Positions 28,400 to 39,644 are shown, counted from the stretch's first letter. The stretch is 64,000 nt of DNA from Spiroplasma endosymbiont of Aspidapion aeneum (GCF_964031045.1 NZ_OZ034994.1:1116001-1180000); one strand, 5' to 3'. Translations and numbers: made by a program. Notes: a model not told the origin generated them from the sequence alone.

Positions 28400-30301
28400 A
28401 TGAATAAAATAAAACCTAATATGTTGGATGATTTTTATAATCATGTAAATTATAATTATTTCAAGAAGGCAAAAATACCAAAGGGTCATTCACGATGAGC
28501 AAGTTATTATCAATTGAGCGATGAAAATAAAAAAAAGTTAAAGAAATTAATATTTAGCAAAGATAGGATCTATAGTGATGTTGAATTTAATAAAGTATAT
28601 AATTTTTTCGATTTGGTTCTGAAGAGTAAACCAAAAAAAAATAAAATAGTTAATAGTGTTATGTTAGATTTAAGTAAAATTCTTGATTTAAAAAGCATGG
28701 AAGAACTAACAGATGTATATATTCACTACTTTAAAAACCTTTACCAAGGGTTCTTGATATCATTTGGAGTATACCCAGATGCAAAAGATAGTAATAAAAA
28801 TATTGTTTATCTTGAATCTGATGGTTTATTAATGTCAAACAGAGATTACTATTTTGATGATGATGAACAAACAAAAAAAATACGAACTGCATATTTTAAA
28901 TACTTAAAAGATATGTTGTCTGTATTTGGGTTATACACTCCTGAAAGGGTTTCAGATACACATGCGATTGAAAAAGCCTTGGCGGAAAATATATTAAAAA
29001 ACGAAGAATATCGAGATCCCTATGTTACATATAACGTTGTAAAAACTAAGGATATAAAAAATATATCCTCTATTTTTGAGTGAAATAAAATATTTAAAAC
29101 TTTGGGTATTGATAATCAAAAAGTTGTTTCTATTGCAGAAATTAAATATTTTAATAACTTAGATAAAACATTGAAAAATTTTTCCTTTAAACAAATTAAA
29201 AACTATTTAATATCAATGCTTCTTGTTGATATTGCCGGTATGTACGGGTTGCATAAGGTTGGAAAAATTAATTTTGAGTTTTCTAAAGTTTTTACTGGCA
29301 TTAAAAAACCTAAAAAGAAAAGAGATTCAGCTTATGATATTACAGAATCGCTACTAGGTGATGTGATTGGAAAGATCTTTGTAAAAGAATGATTTTCACA
29401 AGAAAAAAAAGATGAAGTATTAAAGATGACAAATCTTATTATCGAAGACTATAAGGAAATGATGAATAATAATAATTGAATGAGCTCAAAGGCAAAGGAA
29501 AAAGCAAATACTAAATTAGATAAATTGACAATTAAAATCGGTTTCCCAGATGTTTGAAAAGATTACTCTGAATTAGAAATAAAATCAATTAAGGATGGTG
29601 GAACAATATTTAATACTATTTTGTCAGTTTCTAAATGACAATTTGATAAAGCAATTAAGGATTTAAATAAACCCGTTGATAAAGCAAAATGGTTTATGAA
29701 TGCTCAGACTGTAAATGCGTATTACAATCCAAGTTCTAACGAAATTTGTTTCCCAGCTGGCATACTGCAGCCTCCATTCTATTCTGATGAATTTGATATA
29801 GAAAAAAAATATGCCGCTATTGGTTCTGTTATTGGTCATGAAATATCTCATGCATTCGATGACCAAGGGTGTGAATATGATGAAAAAGGCAATCTTTCAA
29901 AATGGTGAGATAAAAATGATTATAAAAAATATGCTGAACTTTCAGAAAAGTTAGTACAGCAATTTTCAAATTATGAGATACACGGTTCAAAAGTAAATGG
30001 AAGATTAACACTTGGTGAAAATATAGCAGATTTAGTTGGTTTAACCGCTGCGCTTCGTGTTGCTAAGAAACAAAAGAATAATCTAAATTATAAAATGTTT
30101 TTTGAATATTTTGCGGAGGCAGAAAGAGTTATCTCTAAAAAGGATGCTCTTTTATCACAAATTAAATCTGATCCTCATTCACCTAGTCAGTTTAGAGTTA
30201 ATGGTGTTTTGACCAATATACGCGAGTTTCAAGAAACTTATGAAATAACCGAGGAATTTAGTATGTATAGGAAAGCTGAAGATTTAATAAAAATCTTTTA
30301 A
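28400..30301 (+). CDS. pepO: M13-family zinc endopeptidase (PepO)
   Basis: Neprilysin-type oligopeptidase, 633 residues. The zinc site is 'IGHEISHAFDDQG' near residues 477-489 (HExxH), with the third ligand Glu in 'GENIADLVGL' near 539. The substrate-binding 'NAYYNPSSNEICFPAGILQ' motif precedes it. No signal peptide or membrane anchor is visible, so it should act on peptides in the cytoplasm, supplying amino acids to a host-dependent cell. The ATG at 28400 follows GGAGGATAA. At least nine TGA codons are read as Trp. It is plus-strand, opposite to the adjacent rpoB. Confidence 0.95.
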
Positions 30302-30307
30302 AAATAA

Positions 30308-30499
30308 ATGTGAAACATATTAATTATTTTTTTGGCAGTATTAATTCTAATTCCTTTTATTATATGATTTTGTTTCAAACTATCTAATTCAATAAACGGG
30401 TATAAACCAGAGTTTAAAAATAAAATAATAGCATTTAGTTTTTTAATATGCTATACAATTTTTATTATTACCATAATTATTAAGTTAATATTTTTTTAA
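30308..30499 (+). CDS. Small two-helix membrane protein, function unknown
   Basis: ORF of 63 residues (MWNILIIFLAVL...), open only with TGA as Trp at codons 2 and 23. Two hydrophobic segments (about 3-22 and 42-61) flank a short charged loop. It starts 6 bp after pepO and would be co-transcribed. No good ribosome-binding site is seen, so coupling to pepO would be needed. I recognise no family. Confidence 0.5.
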
Positions 30500-30565
30500 T
30501 AAAGAAGCATAGATTATACTTTTGAATAAGCTTGTCAAGTATACAAAAAGTTTTTTTATAAATTT

Positions 30566-30599
30566 AATGTCATTTCCTTTCAAAAATGGCATTTTTTTT
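30566..30599 (+). terminator. Terminator inside the IS-A end, after pepO
   Basis: Plus-strand stem AATGTCATTT / AAATGGCATT (30566-30575 with 30584-30593, one G-U pair), followed by TTTTTTTT. It faces transcription entering the element from the pepO side and would end that transcript. Confidence 0.7.
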
Positions 30600-31792
30600 G
30601 TAATTATAAAGGTATACTTGGTATTTAATTACTTTTGATGCTTATTCTTTCACGATTATAATAATATATATTCATCAACAAACACAAAGTCCAAAAATGT
30701 TTTTTTATATAATACTTGTTTAGCTCAGTTTTTGATTGAGAAAAAATGTTCTTGAATTAGCTTAATCAATAAAGTTGCCTAGTCTTGATAATAAGATAAA
30801 TAGGTTTTTTAAAAAAATATCCCAATCTAAATTGAAGTATATTAATAACCATTATCACTATGAATTATTTTTGGTTTACTATTATCGTGATATGTTGAGC
30901 TGCCTTTCATGTATCCATATAAAGTTTGTTATCATTTCTTTCAAATCCTTTGTATCCAACAATAAATCCAGTTTTTACACCCTTTAAAATACTAAGGTAT
31001 ACAAATTTATTACTATATTTTATATAAGTAACATCAGTTACTCACAATTCATTTTTTTGGTAAAGATCTCATTGGCTATTAACAATCTTAGTATAACCAC
31101 TATTACGTTTTTTAATCTCAATTGGTTTTTCAAATCTTTTTTTGACTCTTATCTTTGATTTTAGGCCTAGAATTCTCATATATCTTGCTATTTTAGACTG
31201 ACTAATTTGCATTGTTCTATTTAAAATTAATTTTATTTGTGGAGAACCATACAAACCATTGTGATAATTAAAAATAATCTGTATTTTTTTAGCCAAGCTT
31301 AAATCAAAATCTATTTGACACTCTCTTTTTCCATTTTTAATCCAGCGATAATAAGAAGCTCTTGTTATTTTTACAATTTTGCACAATTCATAAATTTTAT
31401 GTATATTTTTATATTTTTCAATAAATTTATATTTATTGAAAAATATTTTTTTTGGTGTAAGTTTCTCATCATCTCATCAAACTTTTTTAATATCTCAAGC
31501 TTCAACTCTTTCTTTTTAAGTTGTTTATTTAATCTAGCAATTTCAATGTCTTTTGGACCTTTAATAGTTGTTAATTTTATCCTCATGTTTTTAAATTTAC
31601 CAGTATTATTTTCTAATGCTTTTTCTCCATAAATTTCATAATCCAAACACCATCTTCTCACAGCGTGATATGAGACATCATTTTTCTCAGCTAAAACTCT
31701 AAATGTTAAACCCTGATCAAAGTGTTGCTTGACAATTATTAATTTTTGTTCCTTTTTTATAATATTTGCTTGTTCCCTTTTAAATTTGCCAT
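30570..31792 (-). pseudogene. IS-A transposase, broken copy 2
   Basis: The start at 31792 is followed by a one-base deletion within ten codons (AAGCAAAT against AAGTCAAAT in copy 3). The HTH/coiled-coil part is then open at 31371-31661 and the OrfB part at 31069-31386. The DDE part toward 30600 is in another frame. It cannot make a complete transposase. Confidence 0.75.
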
Positions 31793-31923
31793 AATAAAAA
31801 ATCTCCTACACATACAATAATTTTATCTCAAAACTAAACCAATTTTTAGAAATTGCTTTTTGTTTTTTTATTATTGTATACATAAGAGATTGTATTCAAA
31901 AAGCCTATACATTGCTTTTTTTA

Positions 31924-34050
31924 TTACCGGTGGGGGTTGTCAGAGTCGGTGGTAATTTCTAACCCTTCTTCTTTTATGGTAACGGATGACCTTGCTTTCT
32001 TAATAAAACGCTTGTGTTCTTGTTTATTTTTCTTCATTCTTTGCCGAAATTTTACTCTTTCCTTGTCTTGTCTTGCTTTCTCTTTTTCAAGTAATTGTTG
32101 TAACAACTTTTCTTCATAAAATTGTTGTCTATATTCATAGTCGTTCATTAATCTCATCATTTGATTATATTCTTCTGGGTTTGTTTCCTTTAAATTTTCT
32201 AAATAAAGTTTATTGTCTAACAGAACAAATGGCAATCATATAAAAATGGCAATTATAAATATTACTATGCTTAAAATAATTGAGCGGTAATCACCCGTTA
32301 CAACAAAAGCTTGAAGTAATCAAGGCATTGATCAAGGTGCTGAAGTATATGCAACATTTACAAGATGAAGGGGCCCAACTACAACATAACCCACTATCAT
32401 AGCAAATATTGGGGCAGTTATAAACGGTATAAAGAATACCCCATTTAAAACGATTGGGACCCCAAAAACTACTGTTTCATTAATGTTAAAAGCGGATGGA
32501 ACAATGCTATATTTAGATATCCGCTTAACATCTTTTCTTTTTGAAAATGCTAGGAGACAAATAAGCAAACATAATGTGCAACCCACACCCCCAATGTTTA
32601 CATATGAATCAAAAAATGGTTTTGTAAATATCTTTAAATTATTATTGTCTTTAGTATTTAATGAGTTTCCAATATTTCCTTGATTAGTATTATTTATTAA
32701 ACTATTCCATCATATTGTTTCAAAAATTGAAGCAGTGACATTAGAGCCGTGTATTCCAAAAAATCAAAACAATGAGATTAATATAATATAAGTAAATGCC
32801 AAACCAAAATTTCCATTAAATTCACTAATAAAAGATAATGAATGGTTGAAAACATAAAATATTGAAGCTGATAAACCAAAACACGAAGGTGGGATAGAAG
32901 TTATTGTGTTAGTAATAGATATGTATAATTCATCATTGCCTGACTTAATATTTGTAAAAATATTATAAATTATACTTATATTATTTATATCTATATTTAA
33001 CAACGAAAGGTCACCCGAACCCAATAACTCTGGTTTTTTTTGATCAAATATATAAAGGGCAAATATTTTCTTACCGGTAGGTGTGGAAAATTTATCAAAG
33101 TCATTTAATCACGCAGAGATTGATTCATTGTTAGTTCCAAAATTATTTATAATATTTTTTCATGCTTGAGAATTGTTCTTTGGCAATATAGTTAGGTCCT
33201 CAAGTTGTAAATTGTATTTATTTGCTGCATAGTCCAAAAAATTATCTACATCTATTTTTTTATCATAATAATCTCATATATCAAATTTATTACTTCCATA
33301 TGATGAACTACGTATTTGAAATGTCTCTGGTCATGCCATAGCTATACCTAAAAAAATCAAATTGATTCCGGAAATAATCAATAATGTTATCGCCATTGGG
33401 ATAAGATATGATAGATATTTAAATAATAGATTGTCATTATCTGTAGAATTAAATGTAAAAATTTGTTTAGAGGTTAGGTAGCCAAATAATTCAACACTAA
33501 TAACTCCGGTTATTAGTGCCGAAAATAATCCGTTTACACCCATAAAAAAATTAAGCCGTCCCATGATTGAAATAACAAAACTTGATAATGATACAAACCC
33601 TATCATAACTGTATTAGTAGTTTTGTGTTTACCTTTTAGTTCTGATATATAATACCCATATAAAAAAACAAAATAAATTGAAATTATACCTATTGTTGCT
33701 GTGTTTATAATGCTAAACACCGACGTTAGTATATGCTGTATTTTATATCATTTTGTATTTTGGTTGGATATAAGCAAATCAACATCATCTCACGAATTAC
33801 CACATATTCTGCATATTAATCCAATTAATGAAAATCTTTCTTTTGGCGAAGAACCAAATAACAATTGCGAAAGTAACGTTGAAATACTACCAATTATTAA
33901 AATTGGCACTAATGTTGTGAATGTTAAGCGCATTGCTTTAAAATGTCTCTTATTCCCTAATTTTTCTAGAGATGTAAAAAATCTTTGGGCCACATGCCAA
34001 GTTCTATTTGAATTATTGTAATTTACTTCTTTTTTCTCAATATTTTTCAT
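31924..34050 (-). CDS. PTS lactose/cellobiose-type IIC with large insertion and charged tail
   Basis: Membrane IIC component of 708 residues, against about 430-450 for ordinary CelB-type proteins. 'LVPILIIGSISTLL' (N-terminal), 'FFGIHGSNVTASIFE', 'VPSAFNINETVVFGVPIVLN' and the following helices identify the family. Extra parts are about 140 mostly hydrophilic residues between about 240 and 385, and a 100-residue Glu/Lys/Arg-rich tail after about 608, probably coiled-coil and cytoplasmic. Many TGA codons encode Trp, and all pieces share one frame. IIA and IIB partners are not in the window, so sugar specificity and activity are open. The IS-A copy starts 33 bp after the stop. Confidence 0.82.
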
Positions 34051-34122
34051 AAACTCTAAAATTAATTATACTATATTTTATTACAATAAAAATTTATTAT
34101 CAAATTATTTTACATTTATTTA

Positions 34123-34151
34123 TTGCATTTTAAATTTAAAGCGGGTATAAT
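34123..34151 (+). promoter_or_regulatory. Promoter of rplJ-rplL
   Basis: TTGCAT (34123-34128), 17-bp spacer, perfect TATAAT (34146-34151). It drives the L10 leader and the two ribosomal-protein genes. Confidence 0.7.
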
Positions 34152-34157
34152 AATAAT

Positions 34158-34300
34158 GCTATCATACTTAAGAAAGCAACAGGAAATACCTTAATTTGTT
34201 GCCGAGGGATGAATATTTATAGATTATATTTTATTGTAATTTATTTTTGATCTAAACCTTGGTTAAACACCCAAGGTTTTATTTGTTTTTGCACTTATTA
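34158..34300 (+). ncRNA. Ribosomal protein L10 leader of rplJ-rplL
   Basis: The leader contains the conserved core of the L10 autoregulatory element. 'AAGAAAGCAACAGGAAATACC' is split by pairing, and 'GTTGCCGAGGGATG' at 34198-34211 matches the kink-turn strand that binds L10(L12)4. A hairpin at 34254-34280 follows. Excess L10 binding would repress the operon. The call is from remembered motif and position; I could not run a covariance model. Confidence 0.7.
34254..34280 (+). terminator. Attenuator hairpin in the rplJ leader
   Basis: AAACCTTGG and CCAAGGTTT pair perfectly over nine bases with an eight-base loop, followed by TTTTATTTG. It ends 37 bp before the rplJ start and fits the terminator arm of an L10 leader. 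Confidence 0.7.
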
Positions 34301-34317
34301 TTAAAAGGAGGAAATAG

Positions 34318-34818
34318 ATGACCAATACAAGACCTTCTCATGCTAAAAAAGCAGAGATTGTAAAAGATATTAGAAATAGAATAGAAAAAAGTCAGGGAGT
34401 TGTTATAGCTAAATATACCAATCTTTCTGTACAACAAATAGATAGTTTAAGAAATTATGCTCGTGAGAAAAATGTTTATATTAAGGTTTATAAAGATTCA
34501 TTATTTGAAAGGGCAATAAATGAACTAAAAATTGAGGGGCTTCATGACTATTTAACAGATCAGAACATATTCTTATTTTCAGAGGAAGATGGGATAACTG
34601 CACCAAAATTAGTTGCAGATTTTGCCAAAAAAAATCCAGATCTATTATTAAAAGCGGGAATTTTTGAGGGTCGTATAATGGGAACGGATGAAATAAATGA
34701 AATCGCCAATCTTCCTGGAAGAGATGAATTGTACTCAATGTTTGCATCGGCTCTCGTTTACCCATTACGTCAGCTAATGCTTGTAATGAAGGAAGTTGCA
34801 AAATCAAAAACAGACTAA
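34318..34818 (+). CDS. rplJ: Ribosomal protein L10 (uL10)
   Basis: 166 residues, normal length. It forms the base of the L7/L12 stalk on the 50S subunit and is the likely repressor of its own leader. Conserved parts are 'KYTNLSVQQIDSLRNYAR' and 'LPGRDELYSMFASAL'. The ATG follows GGAGGAAATAG. Co-transcribed with rplL 54 bp downstream. Confidence 0.97.
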   Translation: MTNTRPSHAKKAEIVKDIRNRIEKSQGVVIAKYTNLSVQQIDSLRNYAREKNVYIKVYKDSLFERAINELKIEGLHDYLTDQNIFLFSEEDGITAPKLVADFAKKNPDLLLKAGIFEGRIMGTDEINEIANLPGRDELYSMFASALVYPLRQLMLVMKEVAKSKTD

Positions 34819-34872
34819 TGTAAAACAATAAGTATGAAGGGCACACAATAAAAATAAAGAAGGAGATATACT

Positions 34873-35241
34873 ATGGCATTATCAAAAGATGATATTATCA
34901 AGGCATTAGAGGAAATGAAATTAACAGAACTAAATGATTTGGTTAAAGCGATAGAGGACCATTTTGGAGTTGTTGCTGTCGCAGCTGTCGCAGCACAAAC
35001 AGGAGTTGCAGATGCTGCTGCCGGACCATCAGAGGTTAGTGTTTTATTAACAAACCCTGGAGGGAATAAGGTAGCGGTTATTAAGGCTGTAAAAGAAATT
35101 ACTGGATTAGGATTAATGGATGCTAAAAAATTAGTTGATGGAACATTGCCAGCTACATTAAAAGAAAATGTAAAAGTAGAAGAAGCTGAAACGATGAAAA
35201 AATCACTGATGGATTTAGGCGCTTCAATTGATTTAAAATAA
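34873..35241 (+). CDS. rplL: Ribosomal protein L7/L12 (bL12)
   Basis: 122 residues: an N-terminal dimerisation domain, an Ala-rich hinge (about 38-52) and the factor-binding C-terminal domain with 'NKVAVIKAVKEITGLGLMDA' and 'KKLVDGTLP'. It recruits translation GTPases to the ribosome. The ATG follows AAGGAGATATACT. Last gene of the unit, with a terminator 13 bp later. Confidence 0.97.
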   Translation: MALSKDDIIKALEEMKLTELNDLVKAIEDHFGVVAVAAVAAQTGVADAAAGPSEVSVLLTNPGGNKVAVIKAVKEITGLGLMDAKKLVDGTLPATLKENVKVEEAETMKKSLMDLGASIDLK

Positions 35242-35253
35242 TATAATTTTATG

Positions 35254-35306
35254 AAAATTCTATTGGTTGGACAAAAAATAAATTTTGTTCATAAATAGAA
35301 TTTTTT
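35254..35306 (+). terminator. Terminator after rplL
   Basis: AAAATTCTAT and ATAGAATTTT arms separated by a 30-base loop region, then TTTTTT. Position and T-run fit the end of the rplJ-rplL transcript; the large loop lowers certainty. Confidence 0.6.
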
Positions 35307-35346
35307 ATTATTTAAAAGAAAAATAAATTTTTTTAAATGTGAATAT

Positions 35347-36708
35347 AATCTCTTATGTATACAATAATAAAAAAACAAAAAGCAATTTCTAAAAATTGGT
35401 TTAGTTTTGAGATAAAATTATTGTATATGTAGGAGATTTTTATTATGGCAAATTTAAAAGAAAACAAGTCAAATATTCTAAAAAAGGAACAAAAATTAAT
35501 AATTGTCAAGCAGCACTTTGATCAGGGTTTAACATTTAGAGTTTTAGCTGAGAAAAATGATGTCTCATATCACACTGTGAGAAGATGGTGTTTGAATTAT
35601 GAAATTTATGGAGAAAAAGCATTAGAAAATAATACTGGTAAATTTAAAAACATGGGGATAAAATTAACAACTATTAAAGATCCAAAAGACATTGAAATTG
35701 CTAGATTAAATAAACAACTTAAAAAGAAAGAGTTGGAGCTTGAGATATTAAAAAAGTTTGATGAGATGATGAGAAACTTACACCAAAAAAAAATATTTTT
35801 CAATAAATATGAATTTATTGAAAAATATAAAACTATACATAAAATTTATGAATTGTGCAAAATCGTAAAAATAACAATAGCTTCTTATTATCGCTGGATC
35901 AAAAATGGAAAAAGAAAGTATCAAATAGATTTTGATTTAAGCTTGGCTAAAAAAATACAGATTATTTTTAATTATCACAATGGTTTGTATGGTTCTCCAC
36001 GAATAAAATTCATTTTAAATAGAACAATTCAAATTAGTCAGTCTAAAATAGCAAGATATATGAGAATTCTAGGCCTAAAATCAAAGATAAGAATTAAAAA
36101 AGATTTAAAAAATCAATTGAGATTAAAAAACGTAATAGTGGCTATACTAATATTGTTAATAGTCAATGAGACCTTTACCAAAAAAATGAATTGTGAGTAA
36201 CTGATGTTACCTATATAAAATATAGTAATAAATTTGCATACTTGAGTATTTTAAAGGGTGTAAAAACTGGATTTATTGTTGGATACAAAGTATCTGAAAG
36301 AAACGATAACAAACTTTATATGGATACGTGAAAAGAAGCTCAACAATATCACGATAAAAGTAAACCAAAAATCATTCATAGTGATAATGGTTATCAATAT
36401 ACTTCAATTTGAATTAGACGATTTTCTAAAAGAGAAAACTTATTTATCTCATTATCAAGACCGGGTAACTCTATTGATAAGGCTGCAGCAGAAACATTTT
36501 TTTCTCAATTAAAAACTGAGTATAAACATGTTTTATATCAAAAAACATTTTCAGATGTTTGTATGATTGTTGATGAATATATACGTTAAAGAATAACTAT
36601 CAAAAGCAATGGACATACCCCAGCAGATATTTACCTTTCCAAAATAAAATGCCATTTCCAAGAAGAAATGACATTAAATTTATAAAAAACATTTTGTATA
36701 CTTGACAA
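35347..36708 (+). mobile_element. IS-A copy 3
   Basis: Full-length copy of 1362 bp on the plus strand, opposite to copies 1 and 2. It has the same ends as copy 2. The right end carries the inward-facing hairpin (ATGCCATTTC at about 36651-36660 with GAAATGACAT). Its right end abuts the broken end of IS-B copy 2 (36719), whose outer 18-20 bp are lost. Confidence 0.9.
35445..36684 (+). pseudogene. IS-A transposase, best-preserved copy
   Basis: Open from ATG 35445 to 36200 (251 codons): N-terminal HTH ('VLAEKNDVSYHTVRRW'), coiled-coil 'IEIARLNKQLKKKELELEIL', then the OrfB HTH_21 segment. An indel near 36100 shifts the frame. The DDE core follows in another frame, from about 36188: 'LWVTDVTYIKYS', 'IIHSDNGYQYTS' and 'AAAETFFSQLKTEY'. 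A TAA near 36587 breaks it again. OrfA and OrfB appear fused in one frame in this family. Not functional as it stands. Confidence 0.8.
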
Positions 36709-36718
36709 AGTATATTCA

Positions 36719-38166
36719 GTGTACTGAATTACACCTGTTTTTTTTATTTTTACTACTTATATTATAATTTATTTCTTTCATGAAATTTCAATGTTTTATG
36801 GACTTTTCAAATCTATTTAAGAAACGATTAAGGTTTTTAAATTTATCTCCAAATAATGATTTTATGAATTTTTGTTTTATTCAACCATATAACTTTTTGC
36901 TGGAGAATTGTGTTTGAACCCCTTTTTAGACATTAAATGTGTGATTTGTTTATTACACTTTACAAAGTTAAAAATATTTTCATTTGCAAAATCGCTAACG
37001 CGATCTGGTTGAATTATTAATTTTTTATTATTGTTTTTGCGAATGTTGATATATTTTCAAAAACCTTAATTACATTATTACTATTTTCATTCTTATCAAA
37101 TTTAGAAGCAAGAACTTTCTGGTTTTTTCATATATAAGATATTAAACAATTTAATTTTTTAGATGAGTTTTTATCCTTTAAGAAAATCTTTATGTTTGTT
37201 CCATCAAAACTAATTACATTTGGTGTGTTATAAATCATTTTTACTAAATCGTCATTAACAAATTTGTTATGTTTTTTTGATAAATTATGTTTTTTTCTTA
37301 TTCTGAATGTGGTTTTAAAAACATTTGGGCTTTCATTGGCAATTTTTCTAATTATTTTAATAGAAACATTTTCTTAGAAACCTTAATTCAATTAGAAATA
37401 CCACTATAACTAATACAAAAATCCTTATATTTTCTAATAAATTCGCTAAAATACCTCTTTGCCCGCAAATATTTCTTACTAAAATATAATGGTAATGTTA
37501 GAATCGGAAGATTATTCTTAAATATATCTACAAGGGAAAGAAGATTAAATTTTGCTTTAAATTGTAGTAGGTTGTTCTACTAATATTGAAGTATTTAATT
37601 AAATAATTTGTGTTTAAATTAAAATTTGAAAATGCAATATATTTGTGAACATAAGTAATACTTATAAATTTTTTATTTTTGTATGTTAATTTTATCCTTC
37701 TTACTCATTTTTATCAAATTCATCATCACCATAATTGTGCAAGAAAGCGTTGACTTTCCAATACTTCATATTTTCCTTTTAATAATAGGTTATCCAGTTA
37801 TGCTTTGTCTACCCCTTTTTTTAGCCTTTCATTTTCCTTTTTTAATTCTTTTATTTTCTTATTCTGTAATTTTAATTGTCCTTGATCGGCAACATCTTTT
37901 AATTCTCTTGCCATGTGTTTATTTTCCTTACAATTTATCTTATCTTTAGAATAACAAAATTTATCTTTCTTTGCTCAAATATATACCAGCTGAGGACCAG
38001 ACTCTATATTTAGTTCATCTGTTAATTTTTTTGCACTTTCACCATTTTTAAATCTTTCTACCACAATTTTTTTAATATTTTTATCATAATGCTGATTTTT
38101 CATTATTTTCTCCTTTATAAAAAACTGGAGGTTTTATTCTCCAGAACACTTAGATTCCCTTACGCT
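36719..38166 (-). mobile_element. IS-B copy 2, degenerate
   Basis: Minus-strand copy about 1.45 kb long. The left terminal repeat is truncated to 'GTGTACTGAATTACACCTG', while the right end is nearly complete (AACACTTAGATTCCCTTACGCT). Frameshifts and substitutions break the transposase throughout, and no ORF above about 90 codons is in the right frame. The end hairpin (CTGGAG...CTCCAG) is kept near 38127-38146. Confidence 0.8.
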
Positions 38167-38171
38167 CAGTA

Positions 38172-38764
38172 TATGGGCCAAAAAAACGAAATTATTTTTC
38201 ATCAAATCACAATCAATATGTTAGGGATGCCATGTCAAGAATAACTATAAAACCCCAAATGTTGTCGAAATTTATGGTACATATTTTAGATTCTATTTAA
38301 AAGGCAAAAAGAATATAACAAAAACATGTGCAATAATTTCATATTGTTGAGATAAAAAGAATATTATTTCATGTTCGTTTCAGCCAACAGAAAATTTTGC
38401 TAATGTTTTAAAAGTATAAAAAAAGTTAATAATTATGCTAAGAATGAAAATAAAAAAATAATTATTCAATCAGATCGTGGAACTGCGTTTGCAAATAAAT
38501 CTATTTATGATTATGTTAATAGTTCAAAAAATATATTCCGCTCAATGTCTAATAGTGGTTTTAAACACAACTCTCCGACAGAGAGCTTAAATGGTTGGGT
38601 TAAACAAAAGTTTTTTAAATCATTCGGTAGAACATTTAGAGATATGAAACATTTTTCCAATTGTTTCCAAAAATTTGTTAAAAATTGAAATTGAATAAAG
38701 GAAATAAATTATAATTTAGAAAGAAAGTAGAACAGTTATTAGATTAACTGGTCTACTTAGAGTC
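38172..38764 (+). mobile_element. IS-C fragment, transposase 3' half
   Basis: Plus-strand piece matching IS-C from about 16656 to its left end, finishing with the terminal 'GGTCTACTTAGAGTC'. Its 5' half is missing at the junction with IS-B copy 2. It keeps 48 nt (between repeats at 38306-38316 and 38354-38364) that the other IS-C copy has lost, and a CAG where that copy has TAG. Confidence 0.8.
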
Positions 38765-38856
38765 ATTTTTTTGTATTAGTAAATATATTAATAATAAAAA
38801 TTATAAAACTTCACTATAAAAAAATAAGAGTATTTATTTTGTGAGTGTTATCCCAG

Positions 38857-38894
38857 AAAAAAATAAAATGCCATTTCGTAAAAGAAATAGCATT
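38857..38894 (-). terminator. Terminator of rplK-rplA, derived from an IS-A end
   Basis: On the minus strand AATGCTATTTC pairs with GAAATGGCATT (one G-U pair), followed by TTATTTTTTT. It lies 64 bp after the rplA stop. The flanking 'attaaatttataaaaaac' (38892-38909) and the hairpin itself match the right end of IS-A copies 2 and 3, so this is a relic of a third element end now serving rplA. Confidence 0.65.
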
Positions 38895-38957
38895 AAATTT
38901 ATAAAAAACCTACGTAAGCTTGTCAAACGCTATTCTAAATGTTTTTAAAAGCAACTT

Positions 38958-39644
38958 TTAGTTTTCCAGAGAGACCTTTATTCCAGGCCCCATAGTAGTT
39001 GATACGGTTATATTTTTTATGTAAGTTCCCTTGGCTGATGCTGGCTTAGATTTCTTAATTATATCCAATACAGCTTTATAATTTTCTAATATAGATTCAT
39101 CTTTAAAGGATACCTTTCCTAAGATTAAGTGAACATTTCCCTCTTTATCAGTTCTATATTCAACTTTTCCTTTTTTTATTTCATCTATTGCCTTTCCAAC
39201 TTCCATTGTAACAGTTCCAGTTTTAGGATTCGGCATTAAACCTTTTGGTCCTAATATTTTTCCAATCTTACCAAGGCTAGCCATCATTTCAGGTGTTGCA
39301 ACAATAACATCATAGTCAAACCAGTTTTCATTTTCTATTTTACTAATCATATCTTCCGCTCCAACAAAGTCTGCCCCCGCGTTTTGTGCTTCGGTAGCCT
39401 TTGTTTTAGTTAAAACTAATATTTTTTGAGATTTTCCAGTTCCAGCCGGCAACAGGATTGCCCCTCTTAATTGTTGATCTGCATGTCTTGGATCTAGATT
39501 TAAATTAAAAGCTATTTCTATCGTTGAATCAAATTTTGTTAATGATGTTTTTTTAATTAGTTCTATGGCATCGGTGATTTGGTATGATTTTTTCTTATCT
39601 ACAAGCTCATTAGCTTGTTTTAATTTTTTGCTCATTTTTGCCAT
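38958..39644 (-). CDS. rplA: Ribosomal protein L1 (uL1)
   Basis: 228 residues, normal length. It forms the L1 stalk at the 50S exit site and in many bacteria represses its own operon. Typical blocks are '[24 protein letters not shown]', here cited to its first half, and '[16 protein letters not shown]'. The ATG overlaps the rplK stop by one base (TAATG) and has AAGGAAAA upstream, so the pair is translationally coupled. Confidence 0.97.
   Translation of the reverse strand: MAKMSKKLKQANELVDKKKSYQITDAIELIKKTSLTKFDSTIEIAFNLNLDPRHADQQLRGAILLPAGTGKSQKILVLTKTKATEAQNAGADFVGAEDMISKIENENWFDYDVIVATPEMMASLGKIGKILGPKGLMPNPKTGTVTMEVGKAIDEIKKGKVEYRTDKEGNVHLILGKVSFKDESILENYKAVLDIIKKSKPASAKGTYIKNITVSTTMGPGIKVSLEN

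Larger units (their letters stand above)
30532..31891 (-). mobile_element. IS-A copy 2
   Basis: Full-length copy of 1360 bp, minus orientation. The ends read inward as TTGTCAAGTATACAAAA (left) and AATCTCTTATGTATACAA (right), sharing a GTATACAA core as an imperfect terminal repeat. It lies between the pepO unit and the PTS IIC gene. Together with copy 3 on the other strand it brackets the PTS gene and rplJ-rplL. Confidence 0.88.

Noticed and set aside
37683-37949. Plus-strand ORFs at 11608-11845, 37683-37949 and 41415-41600
   Set aside because: They are antisense shadows of the IS-B transposase N-terminal region, recurring at the same place in each copy.
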